A stretch of DNA of 64,000 nt from Chlorogloea sp. CCALA 695. Lineage in GTDB: Bacteria; Cyanobacteriota; Cyanobacteriia; Cyanobacteriales; Chroococcidiopsidaceae. Location: the NCBI RefSeq assembly GCF_003003885.1, contig NZ_PVWN01000005.1, positions 1 to 64,000 of the forward strand. Reading direction: 5' to 3'. The notes beneath the pieces are model-generated. The model saw only the letters and a program-made list of their open reading frames with translations, was not told the DNA's origin and did not search any database. Every line of letters starts with the position of its first letter. The stretch's first letter is position 1. This document shows, piece after piece, positions 29,878-38,700 of this stretch. The position numbers and the translations under genes are program-made.

Positions 29878-30187
29878 AATTTCTCCTTGAAGTGTTGGCA
29901 ATTCGTCTCTAGGCTTAAAGCTGACGATCGCCCTTTAACTAATCTTTAACTATTTTCTTATTTTTCTTCATTTCTAAGATACTCCCGCAAGACACATCCC
30001 GGGGAGGAAACTAAGATCAATTTTGGAAACGCTCATTTACACTGGTAATACCAGCGATTACTTGTCTTTGCTATAGACTCCGTGATCGCCGACGGTTTAC
30101 TAGGGAATAACACAGTCCCAAAATGTATAATTATTTAATTGGCAGGTTCAATTTCTATTTTGTCATTATCTTAAGAGGTTGAATAAA

Positions 30188-30376
30188 ATGAACTTAGTTA
30201 TCTTTGGTTTGGTATTGGTTTATGGTGGCGGCGTGTGGAAGTTTTGGAACGGTTTTAGGCGCACAAATTTCAACGTTGCTTTCACCAATAAATTGCGTTT
30301 GGCTCTACTATGGCCTTTTTTGTTAGCGTACAGCAAATCCTATCGCCAGAATTTTAGAAAGGCTCTCAAAGGCTAA
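30188..30376 (+). CDS. Conserved small membrane protein
   Basis: 62 aa from the ATG at 30188 (AAGAGG lies about 10 nt before it; an upstream TTG is less likely). The N-terminal 20 residues (MNLVIFGLVLVYGGGVWKFW) and the LRLALLWPFLLAY segment are hydrophobic, giving one or two membrane helices; the rest is basic. Similar short proteins are common in cyanobacteria but have no known role. The stop is 6 nt before the cobK start. Confidence 0.65.
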   Translation: MNLVIFGLVLVYGGGVWKFWNGFRRTNFNVAFTNKLRLALLWPFLLAYSKSYRQNFRKALKG

Positions 30377-30382
30377 AGTTCA

Positions 30383-31153
30383 TTGTCAAACGTTAACTCT
30401 ACCCGCCGCCTCTGGCTAATTGGCGGTACTACTGAAAGTGCTGTCATAGCTTCAGCAATTTCTTGTAATATTTCTTGTCTAGTCTCTGTAACTACGGTTT
30501 CCGCACGAAGTCTTTATCCTTTTACTCCTAATCTCCAAGTCTGGATAGGGACTTTAAAACCCCAAGAGTTAGAGGAGTTTCTACTACTGCAAAACATTAC
30601 GGCGGTTTTAGATGCGTCTCACCCTTACGCAGTAGAAATTTCCTTAAATGCAATTTCTGCTACCCAAAAGCTGAAAATTCCCTATCTGCGTTACGAAAGA
30701 CCAGCGATTGATGATTCTTCGGTAATTAATGTTGCTAGTTTTGATACGCTGCTTTCGAGCGATTATTTGCGCTCTAATCGAGTGCTGTTAACTATTGGCT
30801 ATCGAGCATTACCCTTATTTCAACCTTGGCAAGCCAAAGCTACTTTGTTTGCGCGAATTTTACCTAGTGCGAAGTCTCTAGACACTGCTTTAAATTCAGG
30901 CTTTACAGCAGATCGCTTAATCTGTATGCGTCCCCCTATTTCTGTAGCTTTAGAGCGCAGTCTTTGGCAACAATGGGGGATTTCTTTAGTTGTTTCTAAA
31001 GCCTCTGGTACGGCAGGTGGTGAAGATGTTAAGCGCCTTGTTGCTCAACAATTAAATATTCCTTTGATTTTGGTAGATAGACCCATGGTTAACTATCCTC
31101 AGCAAACTAACGATGTGACCGTTGCCTTAGAATTTATCAAGCTTAATTGTTAA
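30383..31153 (+). CDS. cobK: Precorrin-6A/cobalt-precorrin-6A reductase
   Basis: 256 aa with a TTG start 6 nt after the small membrane gene. The family pattern is clear: RRLWLIGGTTESAVIASA at the start, LDASHPYAVEIS near residues 73-84, IPYLRYERP near 94-102, and the C-terminal VSKASGTAGGEDVKRLVA near 208-225. The enzyme reduces the corrin ring with NADPH in B12 synthesis. No other cob/cbi gene is in the window and no cobalamin riboswitch is seen upstream. Confidence 0.9.
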   Translation: MSNVNSTRRLWLIGGTTESAVIASAISCNISCLVSVTTVSARSLYPFTPNLQVWIGTLKPQELEEFLLLQNITAVLDASHPYAVEISLNAISATQKLKIPYLRYERPAIDDSSVINVASFDTLLSSDYLRSNRVLLTIGYRALPLFQPWQAKATLFARILPSAKSLDTALNSGFTADRLICMRPPISVALERSLWQQWGISLVVSKASGTAGGEDVKRLVAQQLNIPLILVDRPMVNYPQQTNDVTVALEFIKLNC

Positions 31154-31441
31154 CTTTTATTCAAAAAAACCTGTTTATTTTTACAATTTTTAACTTTATC
31201 TTGACTCTTTTTCATATATTATTAAATAATAGGAATCTGTAAACTTTTTAAGTTTGAGTTTAGCTCCCAATTGTAAGACAAATTTTATCAAAAAGTCAAG
31301 CAAATAGTAAGGTTCTACTAACAAAGATTTCTTAATTTTTCTTAATAAAAATAGGCTCTAATTTTGGGTATTTAAAAAACTAAAAACATGGCTGGGAGCG
31401 ATCGCAAATTCGATTTAGTTTTCAAGATTAAAATTCATTAA

Positions 31442-31855
31442 TTAGCGAAACTTTCTTTCAGATTCTTGAATTGAGACATCGTTAATACTTGCTTGTCGCC
31501 TTTGCATCAAACCATTGGGCGCAAACTCCCATTGTTCGTTGCCATAGGAGCGATACCAGTTATCCGCCGTATCATGCCATTCATACTCAAAACAGACAGA
31601 AATCCGATTATCTGTAAAACTCCAAAGTTCTTTTTTGAGTCGGTAGTCTAACTCTTTCTCCCACTTGCGTTGTAGAAAAGCTGCGATCGCCTCTCGTCCG
31701 CTAAAAAACTCATCTCGATTGCGCCATTGGGAATCTTCTGTATACGCCAACGCTACCTTGTGCGCCTCGCGGGTGTTCCAGGCATCTTCCGCCGCTTGTA
31801 CTTTGGCTATTGCTGTTTCTAAAGTAAAGGGTGGTAAAGGCGGTTTGGTTTCCAT
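31442..31855 (-). CDS. DUF1348 (SnoaL-like/NTF2 fold) protein
   Basis: 137 aa. It is strongly DUF1348-like: [26 protein letters not shown] near residues 17-42, then [16 protein letters not shown], and [23 protein letters not shown] near 88-110. The NTF2-like cone fold usually binds small hydrophobic ligands; the substrate is unknown. Its start lies 3 nt from the stop of a decayed frame, suggesting it was once the second gene of an operon. It marks the left border of the accessory island. Confidence 0.88.
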   Translation of the reverse strand: METKPPLPPFTLETAIAKVQAAEDAWNTREAHKVALAYTEDSQWRNRDEFFSGREAIAAFLQRKWEKELDYRLKKELWSFTDNRISVCFEYEWHDTADNWYRSYGNEQWEFAPNGLMQRRQASINDVSIQESERKFR

Positions 31856-31858
31856 GAT

Positions 31859-31996
31859 TTAGGCTTCAGGATTGATTACGGGGTACAAGTCTAGAGTGTT
31901 GGCAACGGTTATAAATTGCTCAAAAGGTTTCATTACTGTTTGCTCATGGTATTTACTTGCAATTGCAGCAATTCTGGGCGAGAGTAATGACTTACA
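31859..31996 (-). pseudogene. C-terminal relic of an unidentified gene
   Basis: An open 45-codon stretch bounded by stop codons. It reads SPRIAAIASKYHEQTV, then KPFEQFITVANTLDL and ends YPVINPEA. The composition looks like the end of a real soluble protein, and it stops 3 nt before the DUF1348 start. No start codon or upstream domain survives. The family is not recognised. Confidence 0.4.
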
Positions 31997-32042
31997 CTAT
32001 TGATCATTCGTTTGGTAATTAGCGAAAAATAAAAATTTTGGG

Positions 32043-32240
32043 CTAACGGATTTTGGGACGATGGTAGCTACCGAAGGCGATCGCAATCACTTCTGCTATA
32101 TATGCGCCAATGGTAGTAGTTATAGCAAATCTACCCTGAGAACTGCGATCGCTCAACACTTTTACACCTTCAGTAATTGGCGGCGCAAGTGAGGGTTTTG
32201 TCGCTGTCGATACTAAGGAGCTAAGTTTAGTTATAAGCAT
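32043..32240 (-). CDS. Doubtful small hypothetical protein (65 aa)
   Basis: An ATG-initiated 65-aa frame. Its C-terminal half (GRFAITTTIGAYIAEVIAIAF) is hydrophobic enough for one membrane helix. It contains two HIP1 sites and lies in a stretch of gene relics. No family is recognised and no ribosome-binding site is seen, so it could equally be decayed sequence. Confidence 0.25.
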   Translation of the reverse strand: MLITKLSSLVSTATKPSLAPPITEGVKVLSDRSSQGRFAITTTIGAYIAEVIAIAFGSYHRPKIR

Positions 32241-32249
32241 AGGTAGAGA

Positions 32250-32271
32250 TGCGAAGCCCTGCAGGCGCGCT
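32250..32271. repeat. 22-bp direct repeat, left copy
   Basis: Identical over 22 bp to 33456-33477 and in the same orientation. It has the core palindrome CCTGCAGG and GCGAAGC and GCGCGCT flanks. The two copies bracket the IS630-type element at distances of 34 and 22 bp. Confidence 0.85.
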
Positions 32272-32314
32272 AGCGCTATCGCGTTTGTCGCAGATGCAAC
32301 CTAATACCAATTCT

Positions 32315-32829
32315 TTATAAAGCTGCACTAAACAAAGCTTCAAGAATAAAGTTATAAGAAGTAAGAGAAGCAATTGTTTCTGGTGTAATGGTCTCCAACA
32401 CCGCCGATAACCTCTGTCGTAATTGGGTAAGACTAGAGCAATTTTCCCACTCAAGTTTGCTTTTAAGAAACTCCCAAAACCGCGATTGGGGGATTGAGTT
32501 TAGGACAGTGAGAGGGTTGAAAAATTGGGATAATATTTTCTAGGATAATCAACAGTGAAGGAACGGTGAAACGACCCTCTATCCATTTGTAGGACTACAA
32601 CGTCATCCCCAATTTCCACCGCCAAGAGGTCTAAAAACCTTTGAAAACATTCACCATCAAGATGTGAGAACTCGTAAAAAAAACTGTAGCCACTCTCTGG
32701 TTCCACTACTCCATACAGATAAAAGTTATCCCGCCAGCATTGATTTAGTCCCAGAGGTTTAACTCCCTTAGCCGTAATTAAACGTCCAGAGATTGTTTTG
32801 AGTCCCAACCGCGTCTCGTCTTGGCACAA
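32315..32829 (-). pseudogene. IS630 transposase DDE part, frameshifted
   Basis: The open part carries CQDETRLGLKTI (first Asp) and VLQMDRGSFHRSF (second Asp). After VDYP the frame shifts by one base: the expected ENIIPIFQPSHCPKLN is found in the next frame. A second net insertion near 32484-32492 destroys the NPIE-type third acidic residue. The remaining C-terminal coding (EFLKSKLEWENCSS ... FSAAL) continues in the third frame to a stop at 32315-32317, directly inside the terminal repeat. Catalytic activity should be lost. Confidence 0.85.
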
Positions 32830-32879
32830 ATACCTTAATCGTTTTGTACCACCAAATTCCTCCTGTAAAAACTTAACAG

Positions 32880-33374
32880 CTAAAGGAATTTTTTTTGGAA
32901 GTGAGGGATGCTCTCTGGCGGTTGTTTTAGACTTTGAGGGCGAGGTACTTTCAGTTTGGCTCCTAGTTCGTAACGAACAAGTTGATAGACCGTTTTATAG
33001 GCAATGGTCAGTCCTAACTCGGTTTGAATCCATTGTTGGATTTGACCATAGCTCCTAAATCCAGGAGCTTCAAGTAACTTTTGTTTGAGACGTTCCAACG
33101 CTAGTCCACGTACAATTCCAGCTTTCCCCGGTGCTGATTTGACTTCCAGCAAACTTTTTAGCCCAAGCTCTTGATACTTTTTCAGCCATCGACTAATCGT
33201 CGCTTGATTTCGCCCCAGTAATGAAGCTAATTGTTGTCTGCTGCTTACTTGTCCGCTTTTGAGCCAGTAGAGCATTTGTAATCTTTCTTTGCTGCTTGCT
33301 GTCCTCGCCTGTTTGATTGCTTTCTCTAACCTTTCTTGGCTTTCAGCTATCTCTACTTGGAACGGACGACCCAT
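32880..33374 (-). CDS. IS630 transposase N-terminal HTH part
   Basis: 164 aa. A helix-turn-helix of the homeodomain-like type is seen at SSRQQLASLLGRNQATISRW, followed by a winged-helix segment GQIQQWIQTELGLTIAYKTV that binds the IS ends. It ends FQKKFL at an A8 run (32890-32897). A -1 slip there fuses it in frame to the DDE part (IPLAVKFLQEEFGG), the usual way IS630 relatives with split frames express their transposase. Confidence 0.85.
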   Translation of the reverse strand: MGRPFQVEIAESQERLEKAIKQARTASSKERLQMLYWLKSGQVSSRQQLASLLGRNQATISRWLKKYQELGLKSLLEVKSAPGKAGIVRGLALERLKQKLLEAPGFRSYGQIQQWIQTELGLTIAYKTVYQLVRYELGAKLKVPRPQSLKQPPESIPHFQKKFL

Positions 33375-33455
33375 TACTTTTACCTTCTCCTCACCTCTCT
33401 ACTAATTTATCGCTTCTTCATCCAGAATTGGTATAACTAAATCAATAAGTAAAAG

Positions 33456-33477
33456 TGCGAAGCCCTGCAGGCGCGCT
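33456..33477. repeat. 22-bp direct repeat, right copy
   Basis: Same sequence and orientation as 32250-32271; see that entry. It lies 22 bp beyond the right end of the insertion sequence and about 95 bp from the ImmA/IrrE gene stop. Confidence 0.85.
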
Positions 33478-33572
33478 TGTTGTGTTTTATATCAGCTATT
33501 TAACTATTTGAGGAGTATCAAAAAGAAATATTCAGGGCAATTCCAATTAAAACCAGTAATTGTAATAGTTAA

Positions 33573-34115
33573 TTAAACTAGAGAAATCCCGCTAACATTA
33601 GTACGAAACTTCACCATCTCCTCACTAGCGTTAAAGTGTAGGGCAATTTGAGCAATAGTCATTTTTTTTTGAACTGCCCACAATAAGCCACGTCTAGGAA
33701 TTTGCAGACATCCCCCTAAATATACTGCTTCGTCTTCGTCTTGTTGTCGCCGTTGGGGAAGATTAGTTTTAGGATCGTAGCCAACCATTTTATGTTTTAG
33801 AATGATATGAGCTAATTCGTGCATTAAATTAGATTCTTGTCTGGTAGGTGCATGACGAGAATTATGAACGATCCAAAGTGGATTTTTACGGATAATTACT
33901 GCTGACCAATTGTCACTATTGCATAAAGATTTTACTTGTTCTAGTTCGGCATTAGGGACTGTTTCAGCAGTAGAAATTGTTGCTTGAAAGTATTGTGCCA
34001 AAACACTTGCGGGCAATCGCTCAAAAGCTTTGTAACTTAGTTGATTGCGTTGGGTGGTGGCGACTTCTTCCAATCTCTGTCTATTCTCAGTCGATAGGCT
34101 AGTTATCAATCCCAC
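33573..34115 (-). CDS. ImmA/IrrE family metallo-endopeptidase
   Basis: 180 aa, GTG start. The zinc-protease motif HELAH is at residues 99-103, followed by IILKH, with downstream acidic residues in QDEDEAVYLGG as the third ligand region. A C-terminal LLWAVQKKMTIAQIALHFNAS is the usual helical end. ImmA/IrrE proteases cleave a partner XRE repressor in response to stress or invading DNA. The gene follows an XRE gene by 6 nt, and its AAGGAGG ribosome site overlaps the XRE stop, so the two are coupled. Confidence 0.92.
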   Translation of the reverse strand: MGLITSLSTENRQRLEEVATTQRNQLSYKAFERLPASVLAQYFQATISTAETVPNAELEQVKSLCNSDNWSAVIIRKNPLWIVHNSRHAPTRQESNLMHELAHIILKHKMVGYDPKTNLPQRRQQDEDEAVYLGGCLQIPRRGLLWAVQKKMTIAQIALHFNASEEMVKFRTNVSGISLV

Positions 34116-34121
34116 TTGTAA

Positions 34122-34478
34122 CTATTCCTCCTTATTTTTCTGTTGAGATAAGTCTTTATATGCTGCTTTAACTAAAGATGCTAAAGCATTGGCGATCGCA
34201 GGATCGAGATTTTTATCAGCCCGTAATTGAATAGAAATCGCTTCAGGAGTATCTAAATGTTCGTCCTCCGTATTTTTGATTAACTCAGATAACGGTACTT
34301 CTAGCCAGTCACATAAAGCTAAAAAAGTATCCATATCTGGGATTTTGCCATTTTCTACCCGCGAAATAGTAGAAGGGCTAACATTACCAATTATGAGCGC
34401 TGTTTCCCGTAATCCACAAGAACCACGTTTGCTACGGACTAAGCTGGCTAATCTTTCAATATCTAAATAACTTCCCAT
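34122..34478 (-). CDS. XRE-family transcriptional regulator
   Basis: 118 aa. The HTH_3 domain covers residues 7-65: LASLVRSKRG, then ALIIGNVSPSTISRVENGKIPDMDTFLALCDWL. The C-terminal half is helical and could be the region sensed by the co-encoded ImmA/IrrE protease. It is divergent from the pPIWI-RE genes, with only 141 bp between, so it is the natural candidate for repressing both directions. Confidence 0.9.
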   Translation of the reverse strand: MGSYLDIERLASLVRSKRGSCGLRETALIIGNVSPSTISRVENGKIPDMDTFLALCDWLEVPLSELIKNTEDEHLDTPEAISIQLRADKNLDPAIANALASLVKAAYKDLSQQKNKEE

Positions 34479-34517
34479 AATACTATGTTGTTTAACAGAA
34501 AAGTCTTCGTTGCTCTA

Positions 34518-34547
34518 TTGACACAAAAAGAGAGACTGGTGTATGTT
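34518..34547 (+). promoter_or_regulatory. Candidate promoter of the pPIWI-RE genes
   Basis: A perfect -35 TTGACA (34518-34523), an 18-bp spacer and TATGTT as -10 (34542-34547). It stands 70 nt before the nuclease-gene ATG. The -35 is embedded in the small palindrome TTGACACAA, a possible repressor contact between the divergent XRE and pPIWI-RE genes. Confidence 0.5.
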
Positions 34548-34619
34548 TGATGAAACGATTGTATCGCTTGTAAGAGAATTAGAGAAAATAACTTAACTAT
34601 AAATCAAGCAGATAGTTTT

Positions 34620-35738
34620 ATGTCTAGTAGTAAATTTGATTGTCTACTCATTGGATTAAAAGAATACTTAGGTCAAGCAAATAAATATCCCTATCCAGAT
34701 TTGTTACATCACGGAATGAATTTTTTATCATTGGAGATGCAAAAAAGTATTCCTTTCCCAAAAACGATGAATGGTTTTTTGCTGTTATTGAAAGAACCAG
34801 TAAAAGATTGATGTCCGAGTAGCTTTATTCCGCAAGAATTTGATTGCGATTTTGGTTTACTGGATGAAGATAGTTTAAGCGAGGAAGCAAATGATTATCT
34901 AGAGGAACTTTCATTAAAAAAAGGCGTAATTCAAGAAATTGATAATCAAAAATTTACTATAATTTTAGACAAACTGCGAGATGCTTACAATAATGATAAT
35001 TCTGAACAAGCGCAGCAGGAATATTCAATATTTCGTCCGTTTTTAATTCGCTATCAATTTACTACCCCCGGCAAGATTCGTAAGGCTTTTAGGCGTACCA
35101 AATATCTTGTTGATGAAATCTCACAAATTGGAGAGTTATATGAAGAATGTCAGGAAAATCAAATTTATTGGTGTTGCGATCGCTGTGGTGTTTTAACGGA
35201 AAAATACGGGCGATTAAAAGGAATCAAACCTAGGTTGTGCGGAAATCATCACAAAAACCAGTCTTATGTCAATCAAATTAAGTGGGAAACAGGCTTACTT
35301 CGGATTAAAGATGGTATTCATCAACGAGTTTGTTTTCCTGGCATTCCCGAACTTAATTTGCATTCAGCTTTAGAAGAATTAAAAGAAGAACATTCAGATT
35401 ATTTACAACAAGTCAAGTTATATCCTGGCTTGGATCGTTACGATTTACAGTTGCGCTTCAGTGATGATGCAGTATGGGCGATTGATATTAAGGATGTGCG
35501 CGATCCTTATAAACTAGCTAAAAATCTTCAATCTTTATATAGCGAGGGAAGTTTACGTTACGACGAAAGCTTTTATGTAATTAGCGATCGCTGTATTCAA
35601 AATCATCCAGATTATTTAGAAATTGCCCGCAAAGCAGCGAAAAACTTGCCCTATGAGACTCATTTGATTAGCGACAAGGTTTTTAGAACCAAAGTAAATA
35701 ACAAAATTACCGGGTTACAAAAAGGAGGAACAGTTTAA
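34620..35738 (+). pseudogene. pPIWI-RE-associated restriction-endonuclease-like protein, interrupted by one in-frame TGA
   Basis: A 372-codon frame that is open throughout except for TGA at codon 64 (34809-34811). The context KEPVKD-stop-CPSSFIPQ suggests a lost Trp (TGG to TGA). Features are a helical N-terminal part, a zinc ribbon with C186-x2-C189 and C207-x2-H210, and a PD-(D/E)XK-like nuclease core: PGLDRYDLQ with D272 or D275, then AIDIKD with D289-x-K291. This matches the nuclease partner predicted for pPIWI-RE three-gene islands (Burroughs, Iyer and Aravind). After the TGA the first usual start codon is a TTG at codon 206, so only a C-terminal piece (35235-35738) could be made without readthrough. 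Confidence 0.8.
34809..34811 (+). other. In-frame TGA stop within the nuclease gene
   Basis: Codon 64 of the nuclease frame. The surrounding frame is open from 34620 to 35735 with no other stop and no shift, so this looks like a point mutation (TGG to TGA), a sequencing error or a recoding site. Confidence 0.85.
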
Positions 35739-38700
35739 ATGTCTAACAATAACTTATTTGAACCTCCTGATTATTTTACAGATCGGATTGCAGCTTTAAA
35801 AGAACAGAATGTAAAAGAACCGGGATTACTATTACAAGTCGAACTTGGTTTTGCCTTGATGGAACAATTAGGACTTGATGACGAACCATTTACCGCAGTC
35901 TGGGCAATTTTAAGCGGGATGTTTATCAGACATCATAAGTTACAGAATTTAAGCGTAGAAGATAAAAGAGCGATCGCAAATGTTAGACAAATTGTACCTT
36001 TTTCGGCTCGTTTCAACTGGCTTAACGCCTTACGAGATTATATTAGAAATATTCCTGAAGATTGGCGCAACTATAATTTCGACCTTTAAGACTTAGATAA
36101 TCAGATTATTAACGCTGCCAAAAATCTACAACAACAAGCTAATCAAGATATTTATGAAAGATGTTTGAGTGCTACATTAAAGTATCGCCGACGAAAGCGT
36201 GAAACAGTAGAAGCAGAAACTTATTATCAATTTGAATCAGAGACAAAAGAAGAAAAGGTAAGGCTACAGGTTAAGTTTACTCAAGAGCAAATTGGAACTA
36301 TTTATCCTTTACGCTGGTTTGATGGAGTAAAAGAGCGATCGCCTGTTGCTGTTAATCTCACTAACTTAGAAGTAGAAGCTGCTTTTTTAGACGATAGAGA
36401 AGAAGTATTAGCACAACAATATTCTTGGTCTGACACAGCAAAAGGCAATTGGGTAAGGCGTTTTAGCAAACTCAACTATCACAAAGTTTTGCCAGGAAAC
36501 ATTGTTGAACAACAAACTGCACAGACTTTGAACATAGACGGCTTTACTCATGTTGCAGGGATGGTAGCATCAGGAAAATCTACTTTATCTTTACTGTTAG
36601 CTAGTAGTGTAATTAGAAATCATCCCAATCTGCGTATAACTATAGTTGTCGGTGATACCCAATCAGCTATTAAAATAGCGAATCAAGTTAATTGGTGGTT
36701 TTGTGACGATTCAGAAACAGACGATCCTGTAGCTGTACCAATTTTAGGCTCTACCCAGCGAGATAAACATTTAAAAGGCTTTTCTAACTCTAACGATTAT
36801 CTGGCACATCTTGAAAGAGGACAACCACACTGGGGGGAACGCTGGTTAAGTATTGTCTGTCCTTTACAAGCAAGAATTTCTCAAAGCGATCGCATCAATA
36901 TTTTAAACCGTTTACCATTTAAACCAGGAACAAAACCTTGTCACAGTCTCAGAGAAGCACCGAAGAATAAAACAAAAGAAGCTGGCAAATCTTATTTTTG
37001 TCCTTTATTCGATCGCTGTCCATCACAACAAGCGTATCGAGATATGCCAAAAGCGCAAGTTTGGATTACTACCCCTGGTGCAATGGCACTAGCAGGTATG
37101 CCTTATCACTACGAATTACGTCCAATCAAAATTGGTGAATTAGTTTACGAACAGTCGGATATTGTGGTGTTTGATGAGGTGGATACTATTATCGAGTGGT
37201 TTGATAAAGCTTATGCGCAACAAGTAACTCTGACTGATAAGAGTAGAAGCGGTGTTTTTGACGATATTGGGGTTAAAACAGAGCAATCTAATCGAGTTGA
37301 TTTACTGCGATCGCCTTTGAAAGCGAGATGGAGTGCTGTACAAAGAAATGCTCAAACAGCAATCAATGCTACTCTAACGCTTTTAAGCAATGAATCAGGA
37401 CGAGAAATTTTGCAAGCATGGGTACAACAGGGTTATTTTACGCCTCATGTTCTTTTTTACAAGTTAGCGCGTCGTTTTGCGGGGTTAAAAGAGTTTGATT
37501 CTTATCCGCGATCAGAACAGCCACTAAAAATCGACGAGCAAAATATACTAGCAATAATGGATTATTTTGATGATTTTCTCAAAGACGATCCCCTATTAAG
37601 GCGTAATGGTTCAAATTCCGCTACAACTAGCTTGTTAGAAATTGTGCAGCGCATCGATAATACGGGTGAAAGTGCAACTGATGAAGACATTTATGATGAT
37701 TGTCTCAACTGGATTACTACTTTTTTCCCTGATACACAAAGCAACCTAAACCGATTAAGAACAGAGTTAGATAAGCTCAGAAATCAACCAAATTCTCAGG
37801 TTTTATACCCATATCTAACCAAAAATGAAGATATTGATACTCTTGAAACTTTAGCTCATCGTTTGCAGTTCGCCCTCACCGTTACTCTGTTAGATCGCCA
37901 TACCAAAATAGTATTTTACGAATGGCAAAATCGACCTGATAATATTCGCGAAGCCTCTCCTCATCAGCGAATGCCAAGCGCAATGATGAATATTCTGCCA
38001 TTACCAGTAACAGGGAGACAGTTCGGTACTTACTATTCTCGCAAAGATAGTAATACTCTCAGCTTATTTGCTTATACCAATATTGGGCGGGCCTACGTGC
38101 TTAATTATCATCGCTTGTTAACCGATTTTGATGGGCGACGAGGCGGAAATGTTTTAGCACTTTCAGGAACATCCTATTTACCCGACTCAACCACCTTTCA
38201 TGTGGGCGATCCTCAAGGGATATTAATGCCTGAAGCAAGCGCACAAGAGGCAATTAAGCAAAGTGAGTTTAAGTTTATCCCTCAGTTTGACGATACCAAT
38301 AAACCAATGCGGATTTCAGGTAATTTGAGTAATAAAAAGCAAGCCAATTCTAAATTTTACCAAATTGCTCAATCCCTAGTCACAGCTAACGGTAGCAATC
38401 ATTTGATAGAAGAATTGCAAAAACTCAAAGAATTAGGCGAAAATGAACCTGAACTATGGGCAAATCGCGATCGCGTTTTATTACTTACTAATTCTTACGA
38501 GCAGGCTAAATGGGTAGCTGATGAGATGCGTAATTATTGTCCCAGTATGCGTCAGCAAATTTATCATCTAGTCAATAACGAATCAGAACCGACAAAAGAC
38601 GGTAAATCTCAACTAGGAGAGCTAAAAAGAGCAGATATTGAAATATTTGGATACGAGAAAGGCAAGATACTGGTTGCGCCTACAAGTTTGATTGGGCGAG

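Larger units (their letters stand above)
32305..33433 (-). mobile_element. Decayed IS630-family insertion sequence
   Basis: The ends carry the inverted repeat CCAATTCT (32307-32314) and AGAATTGG (33424-33431). The match extends to 13 of 16 bp, and both ends are flanked by TA, the expected IS630 target duplication. Inside are an HTH frame and a DDE frame joined by a run of eight A residues, then two further frame disruptions. The element is therefore about 1.13 kb and probably no longer autonomous. Confidence 0.85.

Noticed and set aside
30001-30187. Cobalamin riboswitch upstream of cobK
   Set aside because: No B12-box-like conserved core was seen in the upstream region.
32227-32454. 75-codon minus-strand frame across the left IS end
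   Set aside because: It is the transposase C-terminal coding read in a wrong frame, plus flanking repeat sequence.
34543-34596. 17-codon frame (MFDETIVSLVRELEKIT) just before the nuclease gene
   Set aside because: Its ATG overlaps the candidate -10 box, so it would lie at or before the transcript start; most likely chance.
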